The notes under the pieces are model-generated. The model was not told the DNA's origin. It did not search any database and worked only from the letters and a program-made list of their open reading frames with translations. Below are positions 21,030-31,389 of a DNA stretch of 64,000 nt, piece after piece. The stretch is from Mesostigma viride (taxonomy: Eukaryota; Streptophyta; Mesostigmatophyceae; Mesostigmatales; Mesostigmataceae): the NCBI GenBank assembly GCA_009746045.1, contig RPFO01001881.1, forward strand, positions 40,001-104,000, read 5' to 3'. Numbering within the stretch: the first letter of the stretch is position 1; every line of letters begins with the position of its first letter. Position numbers and translations under genes: made by a program.

Positions 21030-22007
21030 ATCAAAGAGACAACCAGCGCAGGCCAGAAATCGGGAGAATCCGGACCATGGTAGCTCGAGCCTGCCGTTAT
21101 CTTTTCCGCGTTTTCGAGTCGTTCAGGATGATGAAGATGAATGGTGATGGAAATGTGTATCCTTGTGCATTGAAATTATGGCTGGCTTACGTGTGGAGCG
21201 ACTAGATGACCTAGACGGTGGGGCCGGAAACAGCATGCTTGATCAGGGCGTGTGTTTCTAGCCTAACTGGCCGGGAGTGTCTAGTGGTGAGCACCATTGC
21301 TGCGATCGCTCTCCCACCATTTACGAGGAAATACCCGCAAATGGAAAACCACTGAAAAGGTCTAGCTAGTCAGTCATCACGTTAGCCATGCCATGATTCC
21401 AAACGTCCAAGAACTGCACACGGTGCAAAGGCAAAAAGCCGGAGGACAGCACTTTCAAATGTGCGGCGGGAACCAAAAGCCCGCGGATGCCAGAAAACAT
21501 CGTGTTGCCGGCGGCAGCGACGCGACGATGTGGACAACGAATCCAGTGCCAAGCTCGGAACGGCCGCAAAGGAGATCTGGCATCACAGGGTTCAGATGTG
21601 CGGAGATACTATGCGATCCAGCCGGTCCACGACCTGTTTGTAGAGCTTGTGCCAAGGGGCAGCACCGAACAGATGTGGGTGACGTTGCAAAAAACATCGG
21701 ACTTGACGGAGCATAATGGCTCGGTCATAGTCTTTGACCAATGATAAACGCTGCAAGAGTTCAACAAGAGTCGTGATGAAATCAACACGATAAGAACAAA
21801 GACGGGAAAAACGATGTAACTGAGAAAGAACAACACCATATTTTGCTGTGTGGGAAAGGAGACTGTGAATATCGGGGTAACGAATAAAAGGAATTTGCTG
21901 GTATTTAGGATCCTTGCGCTTATCATAGATAGCCGTACGCCAGCCCTTCTTGTTATGGGTAATGTTAAGATCGAGGTAATTGCAATGAGTATCCTCCGAC
22001 GTGAGCT
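21030..22007 (-). pseudogene. Penelope-like element, 5'-truncated, minus strand
   Basis: This is the reverse complement of 54380-55350: terminal ATCAAAGAGACAACC at 21030, the 3' UTR, then the RT C-terminal codons (frames with RQVRCF-type and FSRLCSYRVDF-type blocks, now shifted). It is cut at a TTAA within the AGCTCAC..TTAAAG stretch by the piggyBac-like element at 22012-24103. Only about 6 bases of possible match continue beyond 24107, so its 5' end is near there. Frameshifts and stops make it non-functional. Confidence 0.75.
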
Positions 22008-22011
22008 TTAA

Positions 22012-24103
22012 CCCTTAAATGGTGCTCGCGCCTATTTGTAGGCGCGAGTTGAACTCGCGCCTACAAATAGGCGCGAGATGGGAAGCGGCGCGGCGCGAAT
22101 GCCAGTAGACATTTCCGTGATATTTTTAGGTCTGCTGCTAGAGCTAGATGTGCTCTACGCCCTGATACCGGACATCACTAGGTATGTTTCGACCAAGTCT
22201 ACAGGGACTAATTAACGGTTACAGTACAGGGGGTACCCAGGTCCACCGGGACGAAAGTGAATGTAAAATAATTACGAACATGCATATTCGAGGCTATGGC
22301 GGTGCAGAAAACTGATTGGTGTAGGAGCATCGATGCATGGATTCGTTCCAAATTTTGTAGGCATTATTTATGCGTTATAAAGATGCTGTAGCCGCAGTCG
22401 CGCAACATTTACTGAGGTGCGCAATCATCTCGGTCTGGGTTTTACTGCGTCAACGCGTGTTTATTGTGACGGGAGTGACAATGAAGCTAGCACTTGTTAT
22501 CGGCGGCTTTATAATTGAATATTTCGCATCGAGTAAATTTGTTACGATGTATTTCGAATATTTCATTAGTGTCGTGGGCCAGGAAAGTCTTGACGCATCG
22601 GCCCTGTCGTCAGCTTGCTAGCTGTCCTTGAGCCTTTTTTTTTGCGGTTTCGACCTGGCGTAGTTTAGTGTCCCTGCGGTTACCGTCGACAAGATAAAGT
22701 CGTCGTATCACTCGGTAAGTAATCTCGGACTCATTGTTGAAGGTTTGGGATGTCAAAGTTGCTTCGTTACTACTTTTCTGTAATGGTTTGTGGTGGTGGT
22801 TGCGCACAGCCATTACGGTCAGATTTTCATCAGTTTTGTGCATGATTGGCTGCGTCTGCACCAAATATACTAGAATAATGATTGGTGTTACATGTAAATA
22901 AGTTCTATATGGTATCATGATGGTTTCTATAGCCTAAATCCTTAAGAATAGATGGTATCCTGGCCTGTTTTTGGTTAGCCTTTTAGCTTTGTTAGTATTG
23001 CTGTTGTGCAGTCACCCCATCTGTCTTCATGTAACACCTGTGGAGGTCCCAGTGCCCTGCTTGCATTCAAAAGAAGGTCCATGAGTTGTCTCTGTGTCAT
23101 TTCATCTCAGGCAAGCATATGGAGGTCATTTTTTATGTTGTGGATGCATGGGCTACGTAGCCCCTTGCACACGTGCATTTGGGCCTTGGCACAGTGGTAT
23201 ACCTGCTAGTAGAGCTTGGTAGCCACCACATGGTGACGTTTTCTTTAGAACAACATGAGCATAGTTTAAGCTGTGTGTTAGTGATCATTTTGAGCATTAC
23301 CCGGCCATTCAAAAGCACCATTGTGCACGCCTCATACCATTGTAATGCCACTTAGTGCCGCATGTCGCCCCGTAGCCAGTTAACAGCTGAAATGATGAAG
23401 CCCAGCATATAAGGAGCTCCAGTTAGCATTTCCAATGATCTAGGCTTACTTTTACTTATTTAGTGTAGCACTGACATGTGAGAAAAACTGTGCATGTGGT
23501 AGGCTTGTGTGGTGGGTAGTCATTGGCCTTACCATGCCATGATACGCGCGAATGTGACTGTGCACTGGCATGGCTACCTATGTTTAATCGCTGTTATGGA
23601 TGTTCTGTATGCTGGAATTGATGAAATAATGCATGTTTGATCATTTATGATGTTTTATGATGCTACGGACTGAGGCGCCTGCCTTGTAATGCTAGCAAAT
23701 GTCACCAGCCAAACTGGCTCCTATTTTTAGGCGCGAGTTATTTTTAGATAATGCATCTGGGTCCCTGGGACAACCTGTCATGTCAGTGTTCAGAAGCCAT
23801 GCCTGGCTACCCAAGCAACTGCCTTTAAAATGTTGGGAGCAACGGAACTGTTTTCAGGTGTAATAATGCATTATACATGAGTGTTTTTCTCGCACTCGCG
23901 CACCCCCCTGAGGGTGGTGCTATATTTAGCACCCATAGGACATTGCAACATGACCAATGACATGACCCCCAAGTAAGTCCCTATATGTGTGTGCTTTGGT
24001 CCCAGTATGGACCCTAAATTGTTTTTAGGTTAGGTTGTGGACATTACCATGCAAGGTGCAACTGGAGCCTATTTTTAGGCGCGAGTTGGACACCATTTAA
24101 GGG
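22012..24103. mobile_element. piggyBac-like non-autonomous element (TTAA target)
   Basis: The ends are CCCTTAAATGGTG (22012) and its reverse complement CACCATTTAAGGG (to 24103), flanked by TTAA at 22008-22011 and 24104-24107. TTAA target plus CCC..GGG termini is the piggyBac hallmark. Next to the left end is a palindrome made of CTCGCGCCTATTTGTAGGCG units (about 22025-22078). Related TATTTTTAGGCGCGAGTT blocks lie near 23710 and 24070. No transposase-like ORF is present in the 2,092 bases, so it depends on another copy. It is inserted in the Penelope-like fragment. Confidence 0.75.
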
Positions 24104-24184
24104 TTAATGTATGTCCAATGATGGTACTAATCCTAATTCTAGTGTACGCTGAGTAGTAATATTAGACATACTGGGCATTGTAAT

Positions 24185-24199
24185 GGTTGTCTCCTTGAT
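24185..24199 (+). repeat. Isolated Penelope-like terminus
   Basis: GGTTGTCTCCTTGAT matches exactly the last 15 bases of the element ending at 55350. No other part of the element is visible next to it. The phrase TACTGGGCAT occurs on both sides of this stretch. Confidence 0.35.
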
Positions 24200-24366
24200 A
24201 CTGGGCATCCGATAGAAGGATAGATCTATGACAACTTTAATTCACAGGTGAGACATACTGGGCATCTGATCATACAGCACTGCCAAGTCCCATCGCATGT
24301 CATGCAACTTCCAAGATAGATGCAGTAGCTGAACAGAAGCATGCAGAAGCCACAGGATCGGCTTTG

Positions 24367-25290
24367 CTAGATGTTACAGTTTTCACAGTTGTGAGATGTC
24401 TGGTATGCGCACCGCGAATTCTTGCCTTTCCTGCTCGATTGTGTCTGCGCGCAATTCAATGCGGTTAGGACGATGCGACTCGTCCCACTGTTGCAGCAGG
24501 CTCCTGGCTCGCTGTCGCGGGCAGCTGTTCTAACAGGACTTCCTGCACCCCTGCGTCCACGTAATGCGCGAGTCGCCGGCTGTTGTTGGCGTCTTAGGAT
24601 GTCGGCGACGTCGATGCCCGCCTGTTCGAATGTGTTGCGATATCGTGTGACGATTCGGTCCCAATTGTGTGGCGTATGGAACGTGGGCACGTGCGCGGCG
24701 TTCGCGACGTGCTGCAACATCGCCACGAACACTTCTGAATGCGTTTGTGCTGGTGGAGGTACGATGCGATTACGCTCGTGATCTTGCATGGGTCGACGGC
24801 CGACGCCAATGTGGCGCCGGCAGAGCATGCAATGCACGTCGTCTATTCTGCATGTCGTGGCCCATCGGCGCAGGCACGCGAGGTGTCCAGACGTTCTTCC
24901 AGTGATCGCAATCCCGCCACATAAAGCTGCCACACGCCAGTACCTCCCTGCCGTCATCGTTGTCGACGGGGGTGAGACAGATGACGCAGTGCGTTTCTTC
25001 GTCGGGGCGCGTCGTGTCATGGTTGGGTGCCGTCGCGTCGGTTGACGTAGTTGGCGCCGGCGGTACAGTCTCGCCGGCTGTGGCGATCGTGGGTGGCTGT
25101 CCGTCGCGCGTGGGAGTAGAAGCTCCTGGAACACGATATCTGCGTGCGCACGCGGCCGTCGGGCTCGATCTGAGACGGGTCCACGAGTAGCAGGAGGCCG
25201 TCACGACTGCCCAGGACTCGGCTGATGGCTACGCCGAGTTGCCCGTGGTCAAACAGCCGTCTCCGAAGGTCGACGACCACCCGGCTGACT
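24367..25290 (-). pseudogene. Helitron/Pif1-type helicase C-terminus plus RING-like domain
   Basis: Minus-strand frames give LFDHGQLGVAISRVLGSRDG at about 25240-25180, the conserved end of Pif1/Helitron helicases (HGQLYVALSRV..DGL in the family), then in the next frame DIVFQELL, the terminal NVVYKEVL-like motif. After a Pro/Thr-rich linker come CVICLTPVDNDDGREVLAC and, after a frame change, RIDDVHCMLCRRHIG, the two halves of a RING-type zinc finger. A C-terminal helical part (VAMLQHVANAAHVPTFH) ends at 24367. At least two frameshifts mark it as a fossil or a poorly assembled gene. RepHel N-terminal and HUH nuclease parts are absent from the window. Confidence 0.55.
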
Positions 25291-25351
25291 GATCGTTGAA
25301 AGCAATATCGAGGACGTATACGTAGAGGAAAGAAGATTATTCAAAAGATTC

Positions 25352-25540
25352 TCACCTGCTTGCACGTTCAATCGCAGTGTGACGATGCTGTCGAAGCTGT
25401 TCTGCCCGGCTTTGTCTCTGTCTCCGTCTTACTCTTGCTAGCAATTCCGTTTGGATCCGTTGTCTCGAATTCCTCCTTTCTTGCAGGCGGAATCTCCGGT
25501 TTTCTCTAGCCTCATCCATTGCGTACCCATACGTTTTCAC
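25352..25540 (-). CDS. Short basic ORF upstream of helicase remnant
   Basis: 62 codons rich in Arg and Gln (RLQERRNSRQRIQTELLARV, then RRRQRQSRAEQ), predicted to form a basic helix. Some transposon-encoded proteins begin with such Arg-rich stretches, and its strand and position would suit the start of the element whose helicase end lies at 25280. The link is inference. Confidence 0.3.
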   Translation of the reverse strand: MKTYGYAMDEARENRRFRLQERRNSRQRIQTELLARVRRRQRQSRAEQLRQHRHTAIERASR

Positions 25541-25763
25541 GCATTATGGAACTAAAAGTACTTCATCCCAGTAATTCAGTTCGTTGATACCTGGTAAACC
25601 CAGTAATTCATACTTAATTCATACGTAACGATTTTCTCTAGCCTCATCCGTTACACGCAGCTTCATCTCAGTAATCCAGTTCGTCCATATCGGCCATTTC
25701 GTCAAGCAAAGCATCAGATTATTCACATCATTGCATCGATATTCATCGATCATGCGCTGATGT

Positions 25764-26100
25764 CGAGACCACTACTAATAAGTCGAGCACGGCGAGAGCA
25801 ACGGCGAAAAGGCGAAGGCCGTTAAGCTGACCGTCACTCTAGTAGAGGCACCAATAGACATTCGGTTTGAAACTGACCAACCTTTCTAAGTCGTCGAAAG
25901 TCGCGGTTTAGGATTTCGCAACCGTGCTCAGACCAGAACGTGGCCGCTAGCCATGTACCAACCTACGACAATCGTCGTAGGTTGGCTGACCGAAACTGGG
26001 TCGAGACCATTACTAATAAGTCGAGCACGGCGAGAGCAACGGCGAAAAGGCGAAAGCCGTCAAGCTGACCGTCACTCTAGTAGGCGACCCAGTTTCGGTG
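25764..26100. repeat. Direct repeats flanking a small palindrome
   Basis: GTCGAGACCA.TACTAATAAG through GACCGTCACTCTAGTAG occurs at 25764-25852 and 26002-26083. Between them is the perfect hairpin CCAACCTACGA-caa-TCGTAGGTTGG region at about 25958-25983. The CTCTAGTAG end is shared with the C-rich repeat at 19670 and 20710. Confidence 0.7.
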
Positions 26101-26799
26101 AGCCGACAGGTGGCTAGTCGCGAAAGTTCGACCAACTACTCGCCAGTCGAACTGGATCAAGTCGCTAACGTCAAAATGTCGCGAGACGACTTTAAAGCCA
26201 TTAAAGACGCCAGCGAGTGAACGCCAATCGTATCCCACTGCACCAAAGCACTCCGTCCGATGCCCGAGATACAGCGTCTTCGGTCCAACCACGCACCGAA
26301 GTCTGTACGATCTCCAAATTCCGTCGACTTTCGCCCAACGGGAAACGGCGCTAAGGACAGGCGTCGACCACGAGGACCCCTGAAAAAGACCGGAAAAGTA
26401 CGGAGATCCGCCACAGGATGCCCGATGGTTTTTCATATAGTTGATAGCGGATGATGGTCTTTATAATGTACGTAGATAGGGGATTTTGGAATTAGGAGCT
26501 TTCGACGCGATGTTTGGACTAGGAACTGTGAAGTGTGAACAACTGAACATGCTGTTGTTGTTGTTGTGTCTAGCTTCAAGCTTTGTGTCTCACCCCGCAC
26601 ATGGGCAGCAGAGAATCTATAGTGGCCAACGGCCGGATATATTTAGTATCGGTGGTACTATCGGGGCACTGCATGTGACATGGACGGTTGCGTCGTCGGA
26701 TGAACATGCTGTACGTCACAGAAATCTGCCGGAGAATATACGTATACGTATAACGACATAACGAGTTTTTGTAAACATCACGCGGTGATTTTTCACGTG

Positions 26800-27180
26800 T
26801 CGGATAATAACCGGCGGGATCTTTTTTCGGGGAAATCTGGCGAAATGGGTATATTTATTATCCAATTATAGACCAGGGAGGTGAAATCGGGAAATGAGTA
26901 TCAGCGAATCGTAAATGAAGGTGGTCACACACTGGTTGCGAAGGTGACAGGTGAAGGCCTGAAGGGGCTAATCAGGCGGAGCCAATTTTCGGAAGAACCG
27001 TTAGGTTCGCCAGAATTGGCGAAGCTTATAAGGCCGTACACGTGAGAAAACATAGGAATAGGGGATGAAAATCCGTCAATCCATCCATCCATCCGTACAT
27101 CCACCGAATTTGTCCCGAATTTGCAACCATAAGGGTGAGGTTCTTCCGAAAATTGGCTCCGCCGTAGAGTTTCAACGGGC
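26800..27180. repeat. LINE 3' end fragment (minus) and inverted repeat
   Basis: 26830-26910 (GAAATGGGTATATTTATTAT.., GGGAAATGAGTATCAGCGAA) is the reverse complement of the LINE 3' UTR at 34320-34410 and also matches 35855-35940. Two arms, GGCGGAGCCAATTTTCGGAA at about 26976 and its complement at about 27143, form an inverted repeat with a loop of about 140 bases. A short ATCC tract lies at 27079-27094. Confidence 0.6.
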
Positions 27181-29084
27181 AAGTTGCAAACACGCACGTT
27201 ACTTGATACTGTATACATATGTGACCAGGGAAGCCAGCGGGCCTGCGTGGGAACCGGCGTGGGATTGACTACAGTTGTCAGCATACACCTGACTGACACA
27301 CTGACTGACTACCTAGTACCTACTCGGTGGGATACAACTGACTGGCTGACTGACAGACTGACTGACTGACCATGTGCGGCGTGGGACACAACAACAACAA
27401 CAACAACAACAACTCCGTAGGCAGGGATCTATACCAATGCATCCTGGAAATCTGGAACACCGAAACTGTTGTGGGCCAGTGGTCGGAAACAATCCTCATC
27501 CTCTTACACAAAAAAGGGGACAAAACAAGTTGGAAAAATTATAGACCCATTCGCATGCTCACAGTCCCTTACAAACTAGCCAGCAAACTCTTGCAACGCC
27601 GTTTCTACAGTGTACTAGATAATCTGATCGGCCCGGAACAAGTTGGATTCAGGTCCAACCTACACATCAGCGACAGCATCACCATGATCATGGACATTGT
27701 TGATGACGCATGGCGCAACAATATTATAGGTCTTATTTTATTTTGGGATTTTGAAAAGGCATTCGACCGCATATGTTGGAAATACCTCGAGGCTATACTA
27801 CACGGGCTTGGATTTGGACCTAAACTTATTAAGATCAGTCTAGGCATGATCAAATCCCTCACTTGGCACTTACTAATTAATGGACATAAATCCCAAATAG
27901 GCCATAGCACACGCTCTCTCCCACAAGGTGACTGTCTCTCTCCCCTTCTCTTTCTTCTCGCTCACGCTGGCCTCTTCTTTCTTCATCAACAGGACAGCCG
28001 TATTCAAGGCTACCCCCTCCCTCACCACACACGTGGTCTGTTTCAAACTGCTTACGCCGATGACACTACTAACATTTGCACCTCCCTGCGTGATGTTGAT
28101 GCTGTGCTTGAGAACATATCTACATACTGTACCGCCTCCCAACAACGCTGCAACGTGCAAAAGTCCACGGGCTTGCATATTGGCAGAACAACCAACCCGA
28201 CTCTCCAACCTACTAACCTGGCGGTGACATGGGTCCCGCCAGGAGGATACCACCTTTTGCATAACTGCCCTATCGGTCGGACAGCCGAAGGGAGGTTATT
28301 GGAAGTCAAAACCTTTTTATACGACGAATCACAACAACTGGGCAAACTTACTGGTGTACAACAGGTGGCCAACCGCTGGGCTGGCGTACACCGCCTCAGC
28401 CTCCGGGGCAAGGTCCTCGTTACGAACCAGCTGCTGTTCTCCAAGCTGCTGTACTTCGGTCAGGCCCACCCACCGGATGAACACACCGTGTCTCTTATTC
28501 AACGACTGGGGCATAACTTTGTTTGGAAAAAATTGAGCGATCTCAGCCGCCAGGTACACGGATGGATCAGAGAGTCAATGTCTTTTATGCCGTGGCCTCT
28601 TGGAGGACTAGGCTTACACAATATGCAATGGCGTTTATGGTCTGTGTATGCCAAACAAGTTATCTCTGCCCACATTGGTGTCAACACCCACCCTGGATGT
28701 CTTCTGGCACGTGTAACCCTCTCACGTCTTACTCATCACTCCAATGGTATTTCCTGGCACTCTGGAGCCGCACTGCTTACTGCTCGCCTCCCCTCCCCGA
28801 AGCTCACCAGAGGTCTTCCTTGGTACTGGGCTCGTATATATGGCAAGGCTTTATGGCACTTAAACCCGACCGCCTACTATTCCCCACACTACGTGAGGAA
28901 GTTGCACGCCAACCCCTATTCTTTAATGATATATACCTCAACCCCCTTAATCGCCCCTTTGGATGCTTAAGTGGCCCTAACCCCTATGAAGGCTTCATAA
29001 CATCCCCCCACCCTGTAACCACTATTCTCCACTTGTATATTCTCCACGGTGACTGCTACCACTCTGGGCTCCAACACAGCTAAA

Positions 29085-29365
29085 AAGCGGTGAAAAAGGG
29101 GTGAATTTTTCACCCCTTTTTCACCCCCGCTAAAAAGGGGTGAAAATTTTTTCACCCCTTTTTCACCCCTTTTTAGCGGTTAATTTTGCGGCTAATCACC
29201 GGCAAATTTTTGGGGGTGAATTTTTCACCCCTTTTTCACCGGTGAAAAAGGGGTTAAAAAAAGGGGTGAAAAAGGGGTGAATTTTTCACCCCTTTTTCAC
29301 CGGTTTTTCACCCCTTTTTCACCGGTGAAAAAGGGGTGAAAAAATATTCACCCCCTGTTCACAGA
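29085..29365. repeat. Left subterminal repeat array of CACTA-like element
   Basis: GGTGAAAAAGGGGTGAA and its complement alternate about a dozen times, so the zone can fold into many alternative hairpins. The mirror-image zone is at about 32120-32450. Confidence 0.85.
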
Positions 29366-30049
29366 TTTTATATATGAATTGATTAATTGTATGTATGAAT
29401 TAATTACAATCATGTTGATGATCATCATGATCATGGCCAAGCGTAGGTTAGTGTAGGTTAGATAGACCGTAGGGGTTTACCATTCCACTTGGGGTTTATG
29501 CTACGTGATGGCCCACACATGGCCGGACTGATGTTTTCTCTTTCCTAGGGAAATTTCCAGCACGTTAATTTAATTTAATTTAATTTAATTTTAATCATGA
29601 TCATCATGATCATCATGAACTTGTTCATGCAATGCCAATTTCATTAAAAGTGACCATAAAGATCAACGAATACGATGCAAGAATCACACACTTGCTAGCT
29701 AGACTTAAAAAATGCATTGCAGATAGTGAAGGAAATCAAGCTCATCATGGTATAACCGATGCGCGGTGGGCGTCATCATGATGTAGAATAAGTAACTAAC
29801 TCTATCTAGGTAGAATGGTCTCCAAGCTTTTTCTATGTGTCCTGCCCGATGCTTGATGGCTCATAAGCTTCTTGCAAAAGATCACTTCTTCAGTGCATCT
29901 GCAACCGCCATTCAACGGATGACACATCCACATCGCAACAAGCAAGCTTCAAATTAGTACACCATTTAAGTGACACAACAGGTAAGGGAACCCATGGATT
30001 AATTAAGCGAGCAAGTCAATCACGGCTCATTAAATTCACGAGCAAGCAT

Positions 30050-30625
30050 GCAAGGAAGCAAGGCCGGACTAACCCAGGAAGCAAGGGACAAATGGAATGC
30101 AGCAAGCAACCACGCGAGGCAGCAAGGACTAATCAACAAGTTAGTTGTCTCACTTAACAGGGGTCTGTTTCAATTCATGAAGTTCTCTAGCATGCAGGGA
30201 AGCAACGGCCTAACCAAGTAGGCAAGGTCGTATCAAAGGAAGCAAGGGAGTAATTATATTCAGCAACTGCAAGTGTGCAAGGAAGAGTGGCTTACAAAGG
30301 AAGCAATGGCCTAAAAAAGGAAGCAAGGGACTAATTAGATTCAGCAAGCAAGCAATTGCAAGCATGCAAGGAAGAGCGGCTAACAAAGGAAGCAAGGGCC
30401 TAACAAAGGAAGCAAGGTTCAACAAGCAAGTATAATTGCAAGCATTCAAGGAAGAGAGAGGCTAACAAAGGAAGCAAGGGCCTAGCAAAGGAAGCAAGGA
30501 CCTAGCAAAGGAAGCAAGGGCCTAACAAAGGAAGCAAGCGCCTAAGAAAGGAAGCAAGGGACTGAATTAAATTCAGCAAGCAAGTAATGGCAAGCATTCA
30601 AGGAAGAGAGTGGCTAACAAAGGGT
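30050..30625. repeat. Minisatellite AAAGGAAGCAAGG inside CACTA-like element
   Basis: Units of the type GCAAGGGCCTAACAAAGGAA are repeated with variants more than a dozen times, interspersed with CAAGCATTCAAGGAAGAG. The frames across it are not coding. Confidence 0.85.
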
Positions 30626-30634
30626 AATTATTAA

Positions 30635-31075
30635 CATGCGACAGTTGCTATGTTGCAGGTAACAGTTACTACGTGACAGTTACTACAAGGCAGTTGCATT
30701 GTGACAGTTGTAATATGGCAATCGCATTGTTACATTTGCTATGTGAGCATTACTACGTCGCACTTGCATTGTGACAGTTGCTATATTGCATGTGACAGTG
30801 GTAACGTGACAGTCGCATCGTGACAGTTGCTACGTGACAGTTGGGTAGTAGAACGTTGCCTTGTGACAGTTGCTATGTTGCGAGAAACAGTTGCTACGTG
30901 ACAGTTACTACAAGGCAGTTGCATTGTGACAGGTGTAATATGGCAGCCGCATTGTGACAGTTGCTACGTGAGTATTACTACCTGACACTTGCATTGTGAC
31001 AGTTGCTGTATTGCACGTGACAGGTGTAATGTCACACTCCCTACGTGGTTGGTGATGGTGGCCATGTTACAGTGG
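30635..31075. repeat. Minisatellite GACAGTTGCTA inside CACTA-like element
   Basis: GTGACAGTTGCTA(T/C)GT, GCATTGTGACAG and related 13-20 base units recur about twenty times. A larger unit of roughly 235 bases also repeats (from about 30645 and again from about 30880). Confidence 0.8.
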
Positions 31076-31092
31076 GTCAACTGTGAAATCCA

Positions 31093-31389
31093 TTGACAGG
31101 AGATCATTACAAACGGACGCGCCTGCCGAAAATGTCCAGTGGCCCCAAAAGCAGAAACGCAAATAGCGGCAAAAGTGCCGCCAAACAGAAGTCCAGGCTT
31201 TTGCCGCTTCAGTGGAAGATAAAGGCACTCACGTCGACACCGACGCGGCAAACAGTTGTTGCTGCCTGCCTGCCCTCCAACTCTGCTCCGCTCGCTTGCC
31301 TGGCCAACGGGGACGAAACGCAAGCTCGGGAAACGTCCAGGGCGAAACAGCGTAAAGGCCAAGGCGTCAAACACCTCACAGCCACATAG
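31093..31389 (+). CDS. Hypothetical 98-codon ORF inside CACTA-like element
   Basis: Lys/Ser/Arg-rich (KSRNANSGKSAAKQKSRLL) with no recognised domain. The base composition differs from the repeats on either side, so it could be captured host sequence, a short internal gene or chance. No intron partners are evident. Confidence 0.15.
   Translation: MTGDHYKRTRLPKMSSGPKSRNANSGKSAAKQKSRLLPLQWKIKALTSTPTRQTVVAACLPSNSAPLACLANGDETQARETSRAKQRKGQGVKHLTAT

Noticed and set aside
26486-26761. 91-codon frame with a hydrophobic stretch (MLLLLLCLASSFVSH)
   Set aside because: Could mimic a signal peptide, but it comes from a TGTTGTTGTTG tract and nothing downstream looks like a conserved protein.
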